From: JALZAI01 sp038207565 | GTDB taxonomy: Bacteria; Actinomycetota; Actinomycetes; Mycobacteriales; Jatrophihabitantaceae | Direction of reading: 5' to 3' | NCBI GenBank assembly: GCA_038207565.1 | Contig: JBBQZQ010000008.1 | Span: 1 to 64,000 of the forward strand | DNA length: 64,000 nt | In this document: positions 14,973-23,299 of the stretch, one piece after another | Numbering within the stretch: position 1 is the stretch's first letter | How the letters are laid out: the number at the start of each line of letters is the position of its first letter | Notes under the pieces: generated by a model | Database searches by the model: none | Seen by the model: the letters and a program-made list of their open reading frames with translations, nothing else | Told to the model about the DNA's origin: nothing | Translations under genes and position numbers: made by a program

Positions 14973-17558
14973 GTGTCTGCAGTCCACGCCGTACCCAACC
15001 TGACCCGTGAGGACGCGCACATCCGGGCCGGTCTGCTGCACATCGACTCCTACGAGATCGCGCTGGATCTCACCGATGGGGGCGGCAAGCCGTCCGAGCG
15101 GACTTTTCGGTCCACCACGACAATCAGGTTTCGGGCCACCCGACCGGGCGAATCCACCTTCGTGGACGTGATCGCCGATCGCCTGCACAGCGTCACCCTG
15201 AACGGCGACGACGTCGATGTCTCGGGTTACCGCCCGGAGGATGGCCTCGTCCTGACCGATCTGTTGCTCGAGAATGTGCTGGTGGTGGATGGCGATCTGC
15301 TCTACACCAACACCGGCGAGGGCCTGCACCGCTTCGTCGACCCCCTCGACGGCGAGATCTATCTCTACTCCCAATTCGAGACCGCCGACGCCAAGCGCAT
15401 GTACGCCTGCTTCGACCAGCCGGACCTCAAGGCGACGTTCGCGATCACCGTCGTCGTCCCCGACCACTGGGCGGTCTCGTCCAACGGTCGTGAGCAGGAG
15501 GTCACGGACCTGCGGGCGGGCAAACGGATCCGCTTCGCCACCACACCGCGGATCAGTCCGTACATCACTGCGCTCGTCGCCGGTCCGTACCACGTCGTGC
15601 GCAGCAGCCACGACGGTATCGATCTGGGCCTGTGGTGCCGTAAGACGCTCGCGAGCCACCTCGACGCCGACGCGCTGTTCGAGGTCACCACCCAGGGTTT
15701 CGACTACTACCACGCCAATTTCGGCATCCGGTATCCATTCGACAAGTACGACCAGCTCTTCGTCCCCGAGTTCAACGCGGGCGCGATGGAGAACGCGGGT
15801 TGCGTGACGTTTCACGAGAGCTACGTCTTCCGCAGCAAGGTCACCGATGCCCGTTACGAGCGCCGTGCCGAGACGATCCTGCACGAGATGGCGCACATGT
15901 GGTTCGGCGATCTCGTGACGATGCGGTGGTGGGACGACCTCTGGCTCAACGAGTCGTTCGCCACCTACGCCTCCGTCCTGTGCCAGACGAGCGCGACCCG
16001 CTGGACCAAGGCATGGACGACCTTCGCCAACATCGAGAAGACCTGGGCCTACCGTCAGGACCAGCTGCCCTCGACCCACCCCATCGCGACCGATGCGCCC
16101 GACGTGCAGACCGCAGAGGTCAACTTCGACGGCATCACCTACGCGAAGGGCGCGAGTGTGCTCAAGCAGCTCGGCGCCTACGTCGGTCTCGAGGCGTTCC
16201 TGGCGGGTCTGCGCGAGTACTTCCGCGACCATGCGTACGGCAACACAACACTCGCCGATCTCCTGTCGGCGCTGGAGCGCTCCTCGGGACGCGACCTGGG
16301 CGAGTGGTCGAAGTTGTGGCTCGAGACGGCTGGCATCAACACCATCCGACCGGAGTTCACCCTGGACGCCGACGGCAACTACTCATCATTCGAGATCGTG
16401 CAGTCGGCCCCGGACGAAGTGGCACACACCAACACCTTGCGACCACACCGGCTGGCCGTCGGGGTGTACGCGGAGCGTGCCGGTGCGCTCGTGCGCACCC
16501 AGCGCATCGAACTCGACATAGCCGGGGCACGGACTACGGTGCCCGAGCTGGTCGGCACGGCGCAGCCGCACCTGCTATTGGTGAACGACGACGACCTCAC
16601 GTACTGCAAGGCGCGCCTGGACGACCACAGCGTCGCGGTGCTGCGCTCGGGCGGGTTCGCCAAGCTGTCGGAATCACTGCCGCGTGCGCTGCTGTGGAGC
16701 GCCGCCTGGGACATGACCCGCGACGGCGAGATGGCCGCCCGCGACTACCTCGGCCTCGTCCTGGCAGGGATCGCCCAGGAGGACGACATCGGGGTCATGC
16801 AGTCCTTGACGCGCCAGCTGTTGCGCGCGTTGGAGGTCTACGCCGACCCGGGATGGGCCCCGCAGGGCTTCGCCGCGTTTGCCTCAGCCGCGTACGACGG
16901 GCTCCGTGGCGCAGCGGCCGGCTCGGATCTGCAACTGGCCTGGGCACACGCATTCCTTTCTGCCCTGAGCAGTCCCGAACATGTCGAGTTCTCGCGCGGG
17001 TTGCTCGACGGCAGCGAGACCGTCGCCGGGCTCGCAGTCGATGACGAGCTGCGGTGGGCAATCGTGCAGGCGCTTGCCGCGCGCGGAGCAGTCGAGGAAG
17101 CCGCGATCACTGCCGAGCTGGACCGTGATCCCTCCGCTGCCGGCCAGCGCTCGGCCGCGACCGCCCGCGCGCTGCGCCCGACCCCCGAGGCGAAGGCCGA
17201 GGCGTGGCACCTGGCGGTCGAGGACGACTCGCTGCCCAACGCCGTGCAGTCCGCGGTCATCAGCGGGTTCTCGCACTGGACTCAGGGTGAGCTGGTGGCG
17301 CCGTACATGCAGCGCTACTTCGACGAGGTGCGCGATGTCTGGGCACGTCGCACCAGTGAGCTGGCGCAGAACGTCGTGGTCGGGCTCTCGCCCACCTGGA
17401 CGTCGACCTGCACCGAGCACACCGTCGCCGCGGCCGACACGTTCCTCGCCCGGGACGACCTGCCATCGGCATTACGCCGACTGGTAGGTGAGGCCAGAGC
17501 AGACGTGATCCGGGCGATTCACGCCCGGGCGGCCGATGTGGCCGGAGGCGTCGCCTGA
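14973..17558 (+). CDS. pepN: aminopeptidase N (M1 family)
   Basis: The 861-residue zinc metallopeptidase removes N-terminal residues from peptides in the cytosol. Substrate motif GAMEN lies near residue 272 (NAGAMENAG) and the zinc site HEMAHMWFGD with the distal ligand in WLNESFATY near residues 304-327. The length matches actinobacterial PepN. I chose GTG 14973 because GAGGAGAG lies about 8 bases upstream and the protein then begins SAVHAVPNLTREDA as in mycobacterial PepN. The open frame extends further upstream but that part is antisense to the peroxiredoxin gene. The order with the Rv2466c-like gene and DUF5130 is as in M. tuberculosis. Confidence 0.96.
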   Translation: MSAVHAVPNLTREDAHIRAGLLHIDSYEIALDLTDGGGKPSERTFRSTTTIRFRATRPGESTFVDVIADRLHSVTLNGDDVDVSGYRPEDGLVLTDLLLENVLVVDGDLLYTNTGEGLHRFVDPLDGEIYLYSQFETADAKRMYACFDQPDLKATFAITVVVPDHWAVSSNGREQEVTDLRAGKRIRFATTPRISPYITALVAGPYHVVRSSHDGIDLGLWCRKTLASHLDADALFEVTTQGFDYYHANFGIRYPFDKYDQLFVPEFNAGAMENAGCVTFHESYVFRSKVTDARYERRAETILHEMAHMWFGDLVTMRWWDDLWLNESFATYASVLCQTSATRWTKAWTTFANIEKTWAYRQDQLPSTHPIATDAPDVQTAEVNFDGITYAKGASVLKQLGAYVGLEAFLAGLREYFRDHAYGNTTLADLLSALERSSGRDLGEWSKLWLETAGINTIRPEFTLDADGNYSSFEIVQSAPDEVAHTNTLRPHRLAVGVYAERAGALVRTQRIELDIAGARTTVPELVGTAQPHLLLVNDDDLTYCKARLDDHSVAVLRSGGFAKLSESLPRALLWSAAWDMTRDGEMAARDYLGLVLAGIAQEDDIGVMQSLTRQLLRALEVYADPGWAPQGFAAFASAAYDGLRGAAAGSDLQLAWAHAFLSALSSPEHVEFSRGLLDGSETVAGLAVDDELRWAIVQALAARGAVEEAAITAELDRDPSAAGQRSAATARALRPTPEAKAEAWHLAVEDDSLPNAVQSAVISGFSHWTQGELVAPYMQRYFDEVRDVWARRTSELAQNVVVGLSPTWTSTCTEHTVAAADTFLARDDLPSALRRLVGEARADVIRAIHARAADVAGGVA

Positions 17559-17590
17559 TCCGTTCGTCGTCGGCACGGCCGGCGAGTTAT

Positions 17591-18016
17591 TCAGGGACGA
17601 CCGGCCGTCCCGGCAGCGTCAGCCAGCATGCGCAACCCAACCACGATGCCCCCGGTCAGGTCGCCGTTGGCGAAGGCGGCGCGTATCGCGAGTGCAGCGA
17701 GCGCGCACGCCCGGTTGGGCAGCCGCTTGGCGGATTCGGACCCAGTGACGATATGCAGCACCCGCTGGCCCGGTGACACGGCGAGCAACACGGCCGAATC
17801 GGTCAGCCGCTCGAACAGCTCCTCGGCGTGTCCACGCGTGGGCGGCGTCAACTCGCCGACGTAGACCGAGAAGGTCAACCCTGACTCCCGGCTGGACAGT
17901 GTCAACGCCTCGTCCAGGCGCGTCAGCTGACGTGAATTGAACGCGCTGCCCGGCCGTTGCGAGCCGATCGGGCCGTACTGCAGCTGCGAACCCGTCGTCG
18001 TCTGTACCTCACCACT
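17591..18016 (-). CDS. DUF5130/TPM-like domain protein (Rv2468c-like)
   Basis: The product is about 141 residues when started at GTG 18016. It contains a TPM-like fold region: LTFSVYVGELTPPTRGHAEE, LLAVSPGQRVLHIVTGSE, then a helical tail rich in Ala (CALAALAIRAAFANGDL). It matches the actinobacterial DUF5130 family found beside pepN. The start overlaps the upstream small membrane protein gene by 8 bases (TGA at 18009), so the two are coupled. No catalytic role is known. It is tail-to-tail with pepN. Confidence 0.75.
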   Translation of the reverse strand, partial: SGEVQTTTGSQLQYGPIGSQRPGSAFNSRQLTRLDEALTLSSRESGLTFSVYVGELTPPTRGHAEELFERLTDSAVLLAVSPGQRVLHIVTGSESAKRLPNRACALAALAIRAAFANGDLTGGIVVGLRMLADAAGTAGRP

Positions 18017-18263
18017 CACCGCTGGCACCTCCGACCGCCTTCGTGGCGGATCGTGCACCCTCGATGGCGGTGCGGGGTGCGCCCCCCTCGGGCAACGCGT
18101 CGGGATGCGGCACGTACCACGCCGGGGCGAAGGTCCAGGGACGTCCGGGGCGATACCGGTTGGGCTGATGCATGGCCGAGCGGCCGAAGACGCCGGCGGC
18201 CAGCACGGCTACGATGGCCGCCGGGACGCCGGCGAAAATCAGCACGGTCTCGACGATCGTCAT
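18009..18263 (-). CDS. small single-pass membrane protein
   Basis: The 84-residue product has one transmembrane segment at its start (VETVLIFAGVPAAIVAVLAAGVF, residues 4-26) followed by a conserved-looking tail (RYRPGRPWTFAPAWYVPHPD). This small protein typically precedes DUF5130 in actinobacteria (compare Rv2468A). It overlaps DUF5130 by 8 bases and probably acts with it at the membrane. Function unknown. Confidence 0.7.
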   Translation of the reverse strand: MTIVETVLIFAGVPAAIVAVLAAGVFGRSAMHQPNRYRPGRPWTFAPAWYVPHPDALPEGGAPRTAIEGARSATKAVGGASGEW

Positions 18264-18311
18264 GCGCGAAACCGTATCGTGCCGTCCCTGAGCCGACGCG
18301 CCGGGCAGCAA

Positions 18312-19736
18312 CTACGCGAGGAAGATCTCCGGTCGGCGCCCAGCCCATGGCAGCGCTGCCTCGAGCTGGGCGGCAAGGGCGAGCAGGGGCGCGTCTCCGG
18401 CGGGTCGGCCCGCGAGCATGATCCCGATCGGCAGGCCTTCACGGGACTCGAAGAGCGGTAGCGAGATCGCGGGCTGACCGGTCGTGTTGTAGATCGCGGT
18501 GTAGGGCGTGAAGCGTTTCTGCCGCTCGAAATCCTCGGCCGGATCGGCGCAATCCGCCTGGAACCAACCGACCGGGCGGGGCAGCATCGCGACCGTCGGC
18601 GTCAGCACGGCGTCCAGATGCGCGGTGGCGGCGATACCGCGCCGGGCATGGACGTTGAGCATCCCCAGTGCCGAGGCGAAGGCCGGCGCGCCGATCGCGC
18701 GGCCGCGCTCACGAAGGTGCCGGGTGAGGGGCCGCAGCTCGCTCTCGCGCGACGGATCCACCGGTGCGGTTGCCGCCGACACCGCCCAGACCGTCTCGAA
18801 CGCGGGGATGGCGTCGACCGGGATGGGGGCAGGGACGTCGATGACCTCGTGCCCGAGCCGTTCGAGCAACCGGCTCGCGCCCTCCCATGCCGCGCGTACC
18901 TGCGGGTCGAGTTCGGACGGGATCGGCGAAGCGAGGTAGCGACCGATGCGCAACCGGCCGGGATCTCGCTCGCACCAGGCCAGGAACGACTCCCCCTCTG
19001 GCAGCGGCGGCAGCGGATCGGGATCGCCGGGCTGCGCTATGGCCACGGCGTCGAGGAAGGCCGCCGCATCACGCACGGTGCGGGCGAGCGGGCCTAGGAC
19101 GCCGAGCCGGGTCGCGTCCATGTCGAGCGGTCCACGCGACACGCGTCCGCGCGAGGTCTTGAGCCCGACAAGCCCGCACACGCTCGCCGGGATTCGGATC
19201 GATCCGCCGCCGTCGCTGCCCTGGGCGATAGGCAGGAACCCAGACGCGACGGCCGCTGCGGCTCCGCCGCTGGACCCCCCGGCCAGCCGGGTGACGTCCC
19301 ACGGCGTGCGGGCGGGCGGCCCGATGTCGGTCTCGGTGTAGCAGGGCAGCCCGAATTCGGGCGTCGAGGTCTTGCCGAGACTGATCGTGCCGGCGGCGCG
19401 CAACAGCGTCACGATGTTGTCATCGATATCCGGGACGAAGTCGGTCATCGTTGCCGAGCCCAGTTTCGTCGGGACGCCCTTGGTGAGATTGAGGTCCTTG
19501 ATCGCTGTCGGGACACCGTGCAGGGGCGGCAGCGCAGCACCGTCGGACACCAGCTGTTCGGCGTTCCTGGCCTGCTCGCGCGCGCTCTCGGGCGTGAGCG
19601 TGACGAAGGCGCCGATCTGTTCGTCGAGCCGCGCGATGCGCTCGAGGCAGTGCTCGACGAGTTCGACCGGGCTGACCTGCTTGCGCCGCACTGCGTCCGC
19701 CATCTCGAGAGCGGTCAGCTCATGCAGCTGTGTCAT
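18312..19736 (-). CDS. amidase-signature hydrolase
   Basis: The 474-residue enzyme belongs to the amidase signature family. The catalytic triad is visible: Lys in PTAIKDLN (near residue 82), the cis-Ser in GSDGGGSIRIPAS, and the nucleophile Ser region LAGGSSGGAAAAVASG. The closing stretch QPAISLPLFESREGLPIGIM is typical. Substrates range from aliphatic and aromatic amides to 6-aminohexanoate dimers. GatA is less likely because no gatB or gatC adjoins. It sits between the DUF5130 pair and the HNH gene, a position with no counterpart in the mycobacterial order. Confidence 0.9.
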   Translation of the reverse strand: MTQLHELTALEMADAVRRKQVSPVELVEHCLERIARLDEQIGAFVTLTPESAREQARNAEQLVSDGAALPPLHGVPTAIKDLNLTKGVPTKLGSATMTDFVPDIDDNIVTLLRAAGTISLGKTSTPEFGLPCYTETDIGPPARTPWDVTRLAGGSSGGAAAAVASGFLPIAQGSDGGGSIRIPASVCGLVGLKTSRGRVSRGPLDMDATRLGVLGPLARTVRDAAAFLDAVAIAQPGDPDPLPPLPEGESFLAWCERDPGRLRIGRYLASPIPSELDPQVRAAWEGASRLLERLGHEVIDVPAPIPVDAIPAFETVWAVSAATAPVDPSRESELRPLTRHLRERGRAIGAPAFASALGMLNVHARRGIAATAHLDAVLTPTVAMLPRPVGWFQADCADPAEDFERQKRFTPYTAIYNTTGQPAISLPLFESREGLPIGIMLAGRPAGDAPLLALAAQLEAALPWAGRRPEIFLA

Positions 19737-19754
19737 TCGGCAGACGGTAGCGAA

Positions 19755-20282
19755 TCAGACCGCCGGCGCGATGCCCGTGATCCGCAGCTCAGGCTGCAGG
19801 TACGGCTGCCACGACGGCTCACGCTTGGCCCATCCCATGACGACAGCCACCGTTGCCGGTGGCTGCACAGGTGGTGTCGCGAGGCGCCAGCCGAGCTCGT
19901 TGAGCAGCCGGTCGCCCTTACGATGATTGCAACGCGCGCAGGCGGCCACCACATTCGTCCAGACGTGCAGGCCTCCGCGCGATCGCGGCCGAACGTGGTC
20001 AATCGTGTCGGCGCGCGCATCGCAGTACACGCAGTCGTGGCCGTCCCTGTCGAGCACGGCGCGCCGGGTGAGCGGCACCTCGCGGCGGTAGGGCACCCGC
20101 ACGTAGCGGGCCAGGCGAACCACGGTCGGCACCTGGATGCTGGTGGACGCCGAATGCATCACCGTGTCGCCGGCCTCGATCACGACCGCCTTCTCGGCAA
20201 GGACGAGGACGACCGCACGGCGTAGCGGCACGACGCACAGCGGTTCGTACGTCGCGTTGAGGACCAGTGCGCCTCCGCCCAC
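19755..20282 (-). CDS. HNH endonuclease (Rv2469c-like)
   Basis: The 175-residue protein contains an HNH domain near its C-terminus: paired cysteines CVYC and CARC for zinc, with D-H in DTIDHVRPRSRGG and N-H in TNVVAACARCNHRKGD. The N-terminal region GALVLNATYEPLCVVPLRRA is shared by a large actinobacterial family of unknown biological role. I prefer GTG 20282, with AAGGGA upstream, over a TTG at 20312. Its place between pepN and glbO repeats the mycobacterial order. Confidence 0.87.
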   Translation of the reverse strand: MGGGALVLNATYEPLCVVPLRRAVVLVLAEKAVVIEAGDTVMHSASTSIQVPTVVRLARYVRVPYRREVPLTRRAVLDRDGHDCVYCDARADTIDHVRPRSRGGLHVWTNVVAACARCNHRKGDRLLNELGWRLATPPVQPPATVAVVMGWAKREPSWQPYLQPELRITGIAPAV

Positions 20283-20375
20283 GTCACGTCCCTTCGCGTG
20301 GTCTCCAGTCAACCTGACAACACCGCCGAACGCACCCTCATTCGCCGACGAACTCGGCGTGGCACTGGGGGGGCC

Positions 20376-20456
20376 GTGAGCGAACGCAGTGAGCGAACCA
20401 GTGTGATCGGGCTGTGCCGGGCGACCCGAGCGAAGCGAGGGCGGCCGTGAGCGAAC
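20376..20456. repeat. repeated GTGAGCGAAC units upstream of mscS
   Basis: The decamer GTGAGCGAAC occurs at 20376, 20389 and 20447, with a related GAGCGAAGCGAG between. The third copy supplies the GTG start of the channel gene. Similar GAGCGAA repeats are scattered in many actinobacterial genomes. Whether they bind a protein or reflect duplication of the start region is unknown. Confidence 0.6.
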
Positions 20457-21400
20457 GAAGTGCCTTGAAGTTGCCGCAGTACGTCAGCGACCACAGCCAC
20501 TGGGTGATCGAGGTGCCGATCCGGATCGCCGTGGTCATCCTGGCGGCACTGATCATTCGTGCGGTCCTGTTCCGGATGATCGGTCGCCTCGTGCACCCGG
20601 TGGGTGGTACCGGCGTCCCGCGAATCCTGCGCCCGTTCAAAGAACGCGTCCAGAACAGCGCTTTCCTGGAGTCGACGGGCCTGCTGTCCGAACGACGTGC
20701 CCAGCGGGCCGCAACCGTCGGCTCCGTACTGCGCTCGGCCGTGTCGTTCACGGTTTTCGTGATCGCGTTCCTCGTCGTACTGAGCGAGCTGGACATCGAC
20801 CTGGCGCCCTTCATTGCGGGCACGTCGATCGTCGGCGTCGCGCTGGGCTTCGGCGCGCAGAACATCGTCAAGGACTTTCTGTCCGGAATGTTCATGATGC
20901 TGGAGGATCAGTACGGCGTCGGCGACGTGATCGACTTCGAAATGGCGTCCGGCACGGTGGAGGCGGTCGGACTGCGGACTACCCGGCTGCGCGACGTCAA
21001 TGGCACCGTCTGGTACGTGCGCAACGGCGAGGTCGTACGGGTCGGCAACAAGAGCCAAGGTTTCGCGCAGGTGGTGCTCGACGTGCCTCTCGAGGTCGCT
21101 GCCGATGTCGCCACCGCCTCCGCGGCAATCCTCGACGAGGCCGCGAAAATGCGCCATGAGGACGAGTGGACGGATCAGTTCCTGGGCGATCCCGAGATGC
21201 AGGGCGTCGAATCGATGACGCGCGAGGAGACCGTTGTCCGGATGGTCGCGCGCACCCGTCCCGGCGAGCAATTCCGCATCGCCAGTGAGCTGCGCCGGCG
21301 CATCCGCGAGCGACTCGACACGCTCGCCATCCCGAGGGCCGACCCAGCCGCCGCCAGCGGCGCGCCCGCGGCGGCGGGAACGGGCGAACCCCCGCGGTAG
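20447..21400 (+). CDS. MscS-family mechanosensitive channel
   Basis: The 317-residue membrane protein has hydrophobic helices at about residues 24-45 and 86-108 and a pore-type helix IAGTSIVGVALGFGAQNIVKDFL, the Gly/Ala-rich TM3 of MscS. The soluble beta domain follows with QYGVGDVIDF and TTRLRDVNGTVWYVRNGEV. It opens under membrane tension to release solutes. Start GTG 20447 is chosen because the protein then begins SERSALKLPQYV; an ATG-like codon 11 residues earlier is possible. The C-terminal 20 residues are Ala/Pro-rich. It is divergent from the HNH gene and convergent with the flavoprotein gene, ending 1 base from it. Confidence 0.9.
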   Translation: MSERSALKLPQYVSDHSHWVIEVPIRIAVVILAALIIRAVLFRMIGRLVHPVGGTGVPRILRPFKERVQNSAFLESTGLLSERRAQRAATVGSVLRSAVSFTVFVIAFLVVLSELDIDLAPFIAGTSIVGVALGFGAQNIVKDFLSGMFMMLEDQYGVGDVIDFEMASGTVEAVGLRTTRLRDVNGTVWYVRNGEVVRVGNKSQGFAQVVLDVPLEVAADVATASAAILDEAAKMRHEDEWTDQFLGDPEMQGVESMTREETVVRMVARTRPGEQFRIASELRRRIRERLDTLAIPRADPAAASGAPAAAGTGEPPR

Positions 21401-21401
21401 T

Positions 21402-22814
21402 TCACTGCAGCGCTTGCAGGGCCTCCAGCAGGGAGCGGTGCAGCGTCGGGAACGCGTAGTGCATGGTCAGCAGCGTCTTGGTCGGCACCTCGCCGTGGAC
21501 GGCGACACTCAGCATGCCGAGCAGCTCACCGCCGTGCGGGCTGACCACGGTCGCGCCGACGAGCACACCGCGGTCGGTGTCCTCGATGACCTTCAGGAAT
21601 CCGTCGTTGCCGGGGCCGTAGATCCAGCCCCGGCTGTCGGACGCGATCTGCTGCGTACCGGTGCGGATGTTGAGGCCCGCATCGCGCGCCTGCGCTTCGC
21701 TCATACCCACGCGTCCGACCTCGGGATCGGTGAACGTCGCCCAGGCCAGGGCGTGGTAGCCGCCGAACGGCTCCTCGCGACCGAGCAGGTGCGCGGTGAG
21801 CACCCCGGCCTGCCATACCGCGACGTGCGTGAACTGGCCGTGGCCGGCGATGTCACCGATCGCGAAGACGCCGTCCACCGGCACCTGCCCGGCGTCGCGT
21901 ACAGCCATGTGATCGTCCACATCGAGCGAGTGGGCGGTCGAATCGAGCCCTATCGTCTCGAGCCCGATGTCGGCGAGGTTGGGCTTGCGTCCGGCGCTCA
22001 CCAGTACCTTCTCGGCGGTCAGCGTCGTACCGTCGGCGAGGGTGACCTGCACGCCCGGCCCGCTCGCCCCGATCCGCTGCACGCCGACGCCCTGGCGCAC
22101 CTGGATGCCCTCGCGGGCGAACACCGCGGCGAGGACCTCGGACGCCTCCGGCTCCTCCGGGCCCAGGATGCGCGGGGACGCCTCGACCATCGTCACCTTG
22201 GTCCCGAACCGGGCGAAGGCCTGCGCCTGCTCGCAGCCGATCGCACCGCCGCCGATCACGACGAGGGATGCCGGTGCCCGATCCGCGCGCACCGACTGCC
22301 GGTTCGTCCAGAGCGGGCCGTCCTGGCTGTTGTCGAGATCGGCGAGCCCGTCGATCGGTGGCATCGCCGGTGCCGTGCCGGTGGCGATGATCACGCGCCG
22401 GCCGCGGTAGGTCTCGGCGTCGACCTGGACGCGGAAATACCCGTCGTCGTCGCGACCGGCGATGCGCGCGGAACCGCGAACGAATGTCCCGCCCACTTTC
22501 TCGAATCGCTCGACGGCGGCGGCGTCGTCCCAGTCATCAGTAGCCTCGTCGCGGATCCGGGCGTGGACGGGCGCGTAGTCCGCGGTCACCGTCGCCGTCC
22601 CGGCCATCCCGTCAACCCGCCGCGCGTCGGCGAGCAGTTCGGCGCCGCGCAGCATCATCTTGGACGGGATGCAGCCGAAGTACGGGCACTCGCCGCCCAC
22701 CAGTCGCTCGTCGATGCCAAGCACCGACCACCCTTCCCGGGCGAGCGATTCGGCGACGTCCTCCCCGCCGGGTCCGAGCCCGAGAACAATGACGTCGAAG
22801 TCCTTCGTGGTCAT
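21402..22814 (-). CDS. pyridine nucleotide-disulfide oxidoreductase (Lpd/MerA-like)
   Basis: The 470-residue flavoprotein has an N-terminal FAD site (VIVLGLGPGGEDVAESLA), the redox disulfide in GGECPYFGCIPSKM, an NAD(P) site (VVIGGGAIGCEQAQAF) and the second FAD motif GVFAIGDIAG. The usual C-terminal HxxxxE dyad (HAHPTxxE) reads AFPTLHRSLLE, so the histidine of the first position is replaced by F, which departs from true lipoamide dehydrogenases. It is therefore probably a reductase of another disulfide or quinone. It is divergent from glbO, start codons about 30 bases apart. Confidence 0.85.
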   Translation of the reverse strand: MTTKDFDVIVLGLGPGGEDVAESLAREGWSVLGIDERLVGGECPYFGCIPSKMMLRGAELLADARRVDGMAGTATVTADYAPVHARIRDEATDDWDDAAAVERFEKVGGTFVRGSARIAGRDDDGYFRVQVDAETYRGRRVIIATGTAPAMPPIDGLADLDNSQDGPLWTNRQSVRADRAPASLVVIGGGAIGCEQAQAFARFGTKVTMVEASPRILGPEEPEASEVLAAVFAREGIQVRQGVGVQRIGASGPGVQVTLADGTTLTAEKVLVSAGRKPNLADIGLETIGLDSTAHSLDVDDHMAVRDAGQVPVDGVFAIGDIAGHGQFTHVAVWQAGVLTAHLLGREEPFGGYHALAWATFTDPEVGRVGMSEAQARDAGLNIRTGTQQIASDSRGWIYGPGNDGFLKVIEDTDRGVLVGATVVSPHGGELLGMLSVAVHGEVPTKTLLTMHYAFPTLHRSLLEALQALQ

Positions 22815-22842
22815 GATTTCGACGGTACGGGAGAATGGGCGC

Positions 22843-23244
22843 GTGCCTGCCGAATCGCTGCCTGAACGCCCCGTGACGTTCTTCGAGGCCGTCGGGGGCG
22901 AGGAGACCTTCCGCCGCCTCGTCGAGCGCTTCTACGCGGGCGTCGCCGCAGACCCGGTGTTGCGCGCGCTCTACCCCGAGGACGATCTCGGCCCGGCAGC
23001 GGAGCGGTTGCGGATGTTCCTCATCCAGTACTGGGGCGGTCCCACCACCTACAGCAACCAACGGGGACACCCGCGGCTGCGAATGCGCCATGCACCATTC
23101 GCGATAGGCAGCGTGGCCCGCGACGCGTGGCTGCGCCACATGCGCGCTGCGCTCGACTCGATCGGGCTGTCCCCCGAGGACGACCGGACGCTCTGGAACT
23201 ACCTCAGCAGCGCCGCGGAGTCGATGCGCAACGTCCCCGGCTGA
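22843..23244 (+). CDS. glbO: group II truncated hemoglobin
   Basis: The 133-residue heme protein matches GlbO (M. tuberculosis Rv2470). It has TFFEAVGGEETFRRLVERFY, the loop YWGGPTTYSNQRGHPRLRMR, the proximal histidine in MRHAPFAIG, and the Trp in DAWLRHMRAAL expected at G8 of group II globins. It binds oxygen tightly and is linked to oxygen or peroxide handling. GTG 22843 with GGGAG upstream is chosen; ATG 22813 would give a 10-residue extension overlapping the divergent flavoprotein start. aglA follows as in mycobacteria. Confidence 0.92.
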   Translation: MPAESLPERPVTFFEAVGGEETFRRLVERFYAGVAADPVLRALYPEDDLGPAAERLRMFLIQYWGGPTTYSNQRGHPRLRMRHAPFAIGSVARDAWLRHMRAALDSIGLSPEDDRTLWNYLSSAAESMRNVPG

Positions 23245-23299
23245 CAGCGCTACCTCCCCGCCTGGAACCAGAGGCGGGCGTTTCCCTAGACTTCCGGAT

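Noticed and set aside
15000..16232. 455-codon minus frame within pepN
   Set aside because: Shadow of pepN, which has all M1 peptidase motifs on the plus strand.
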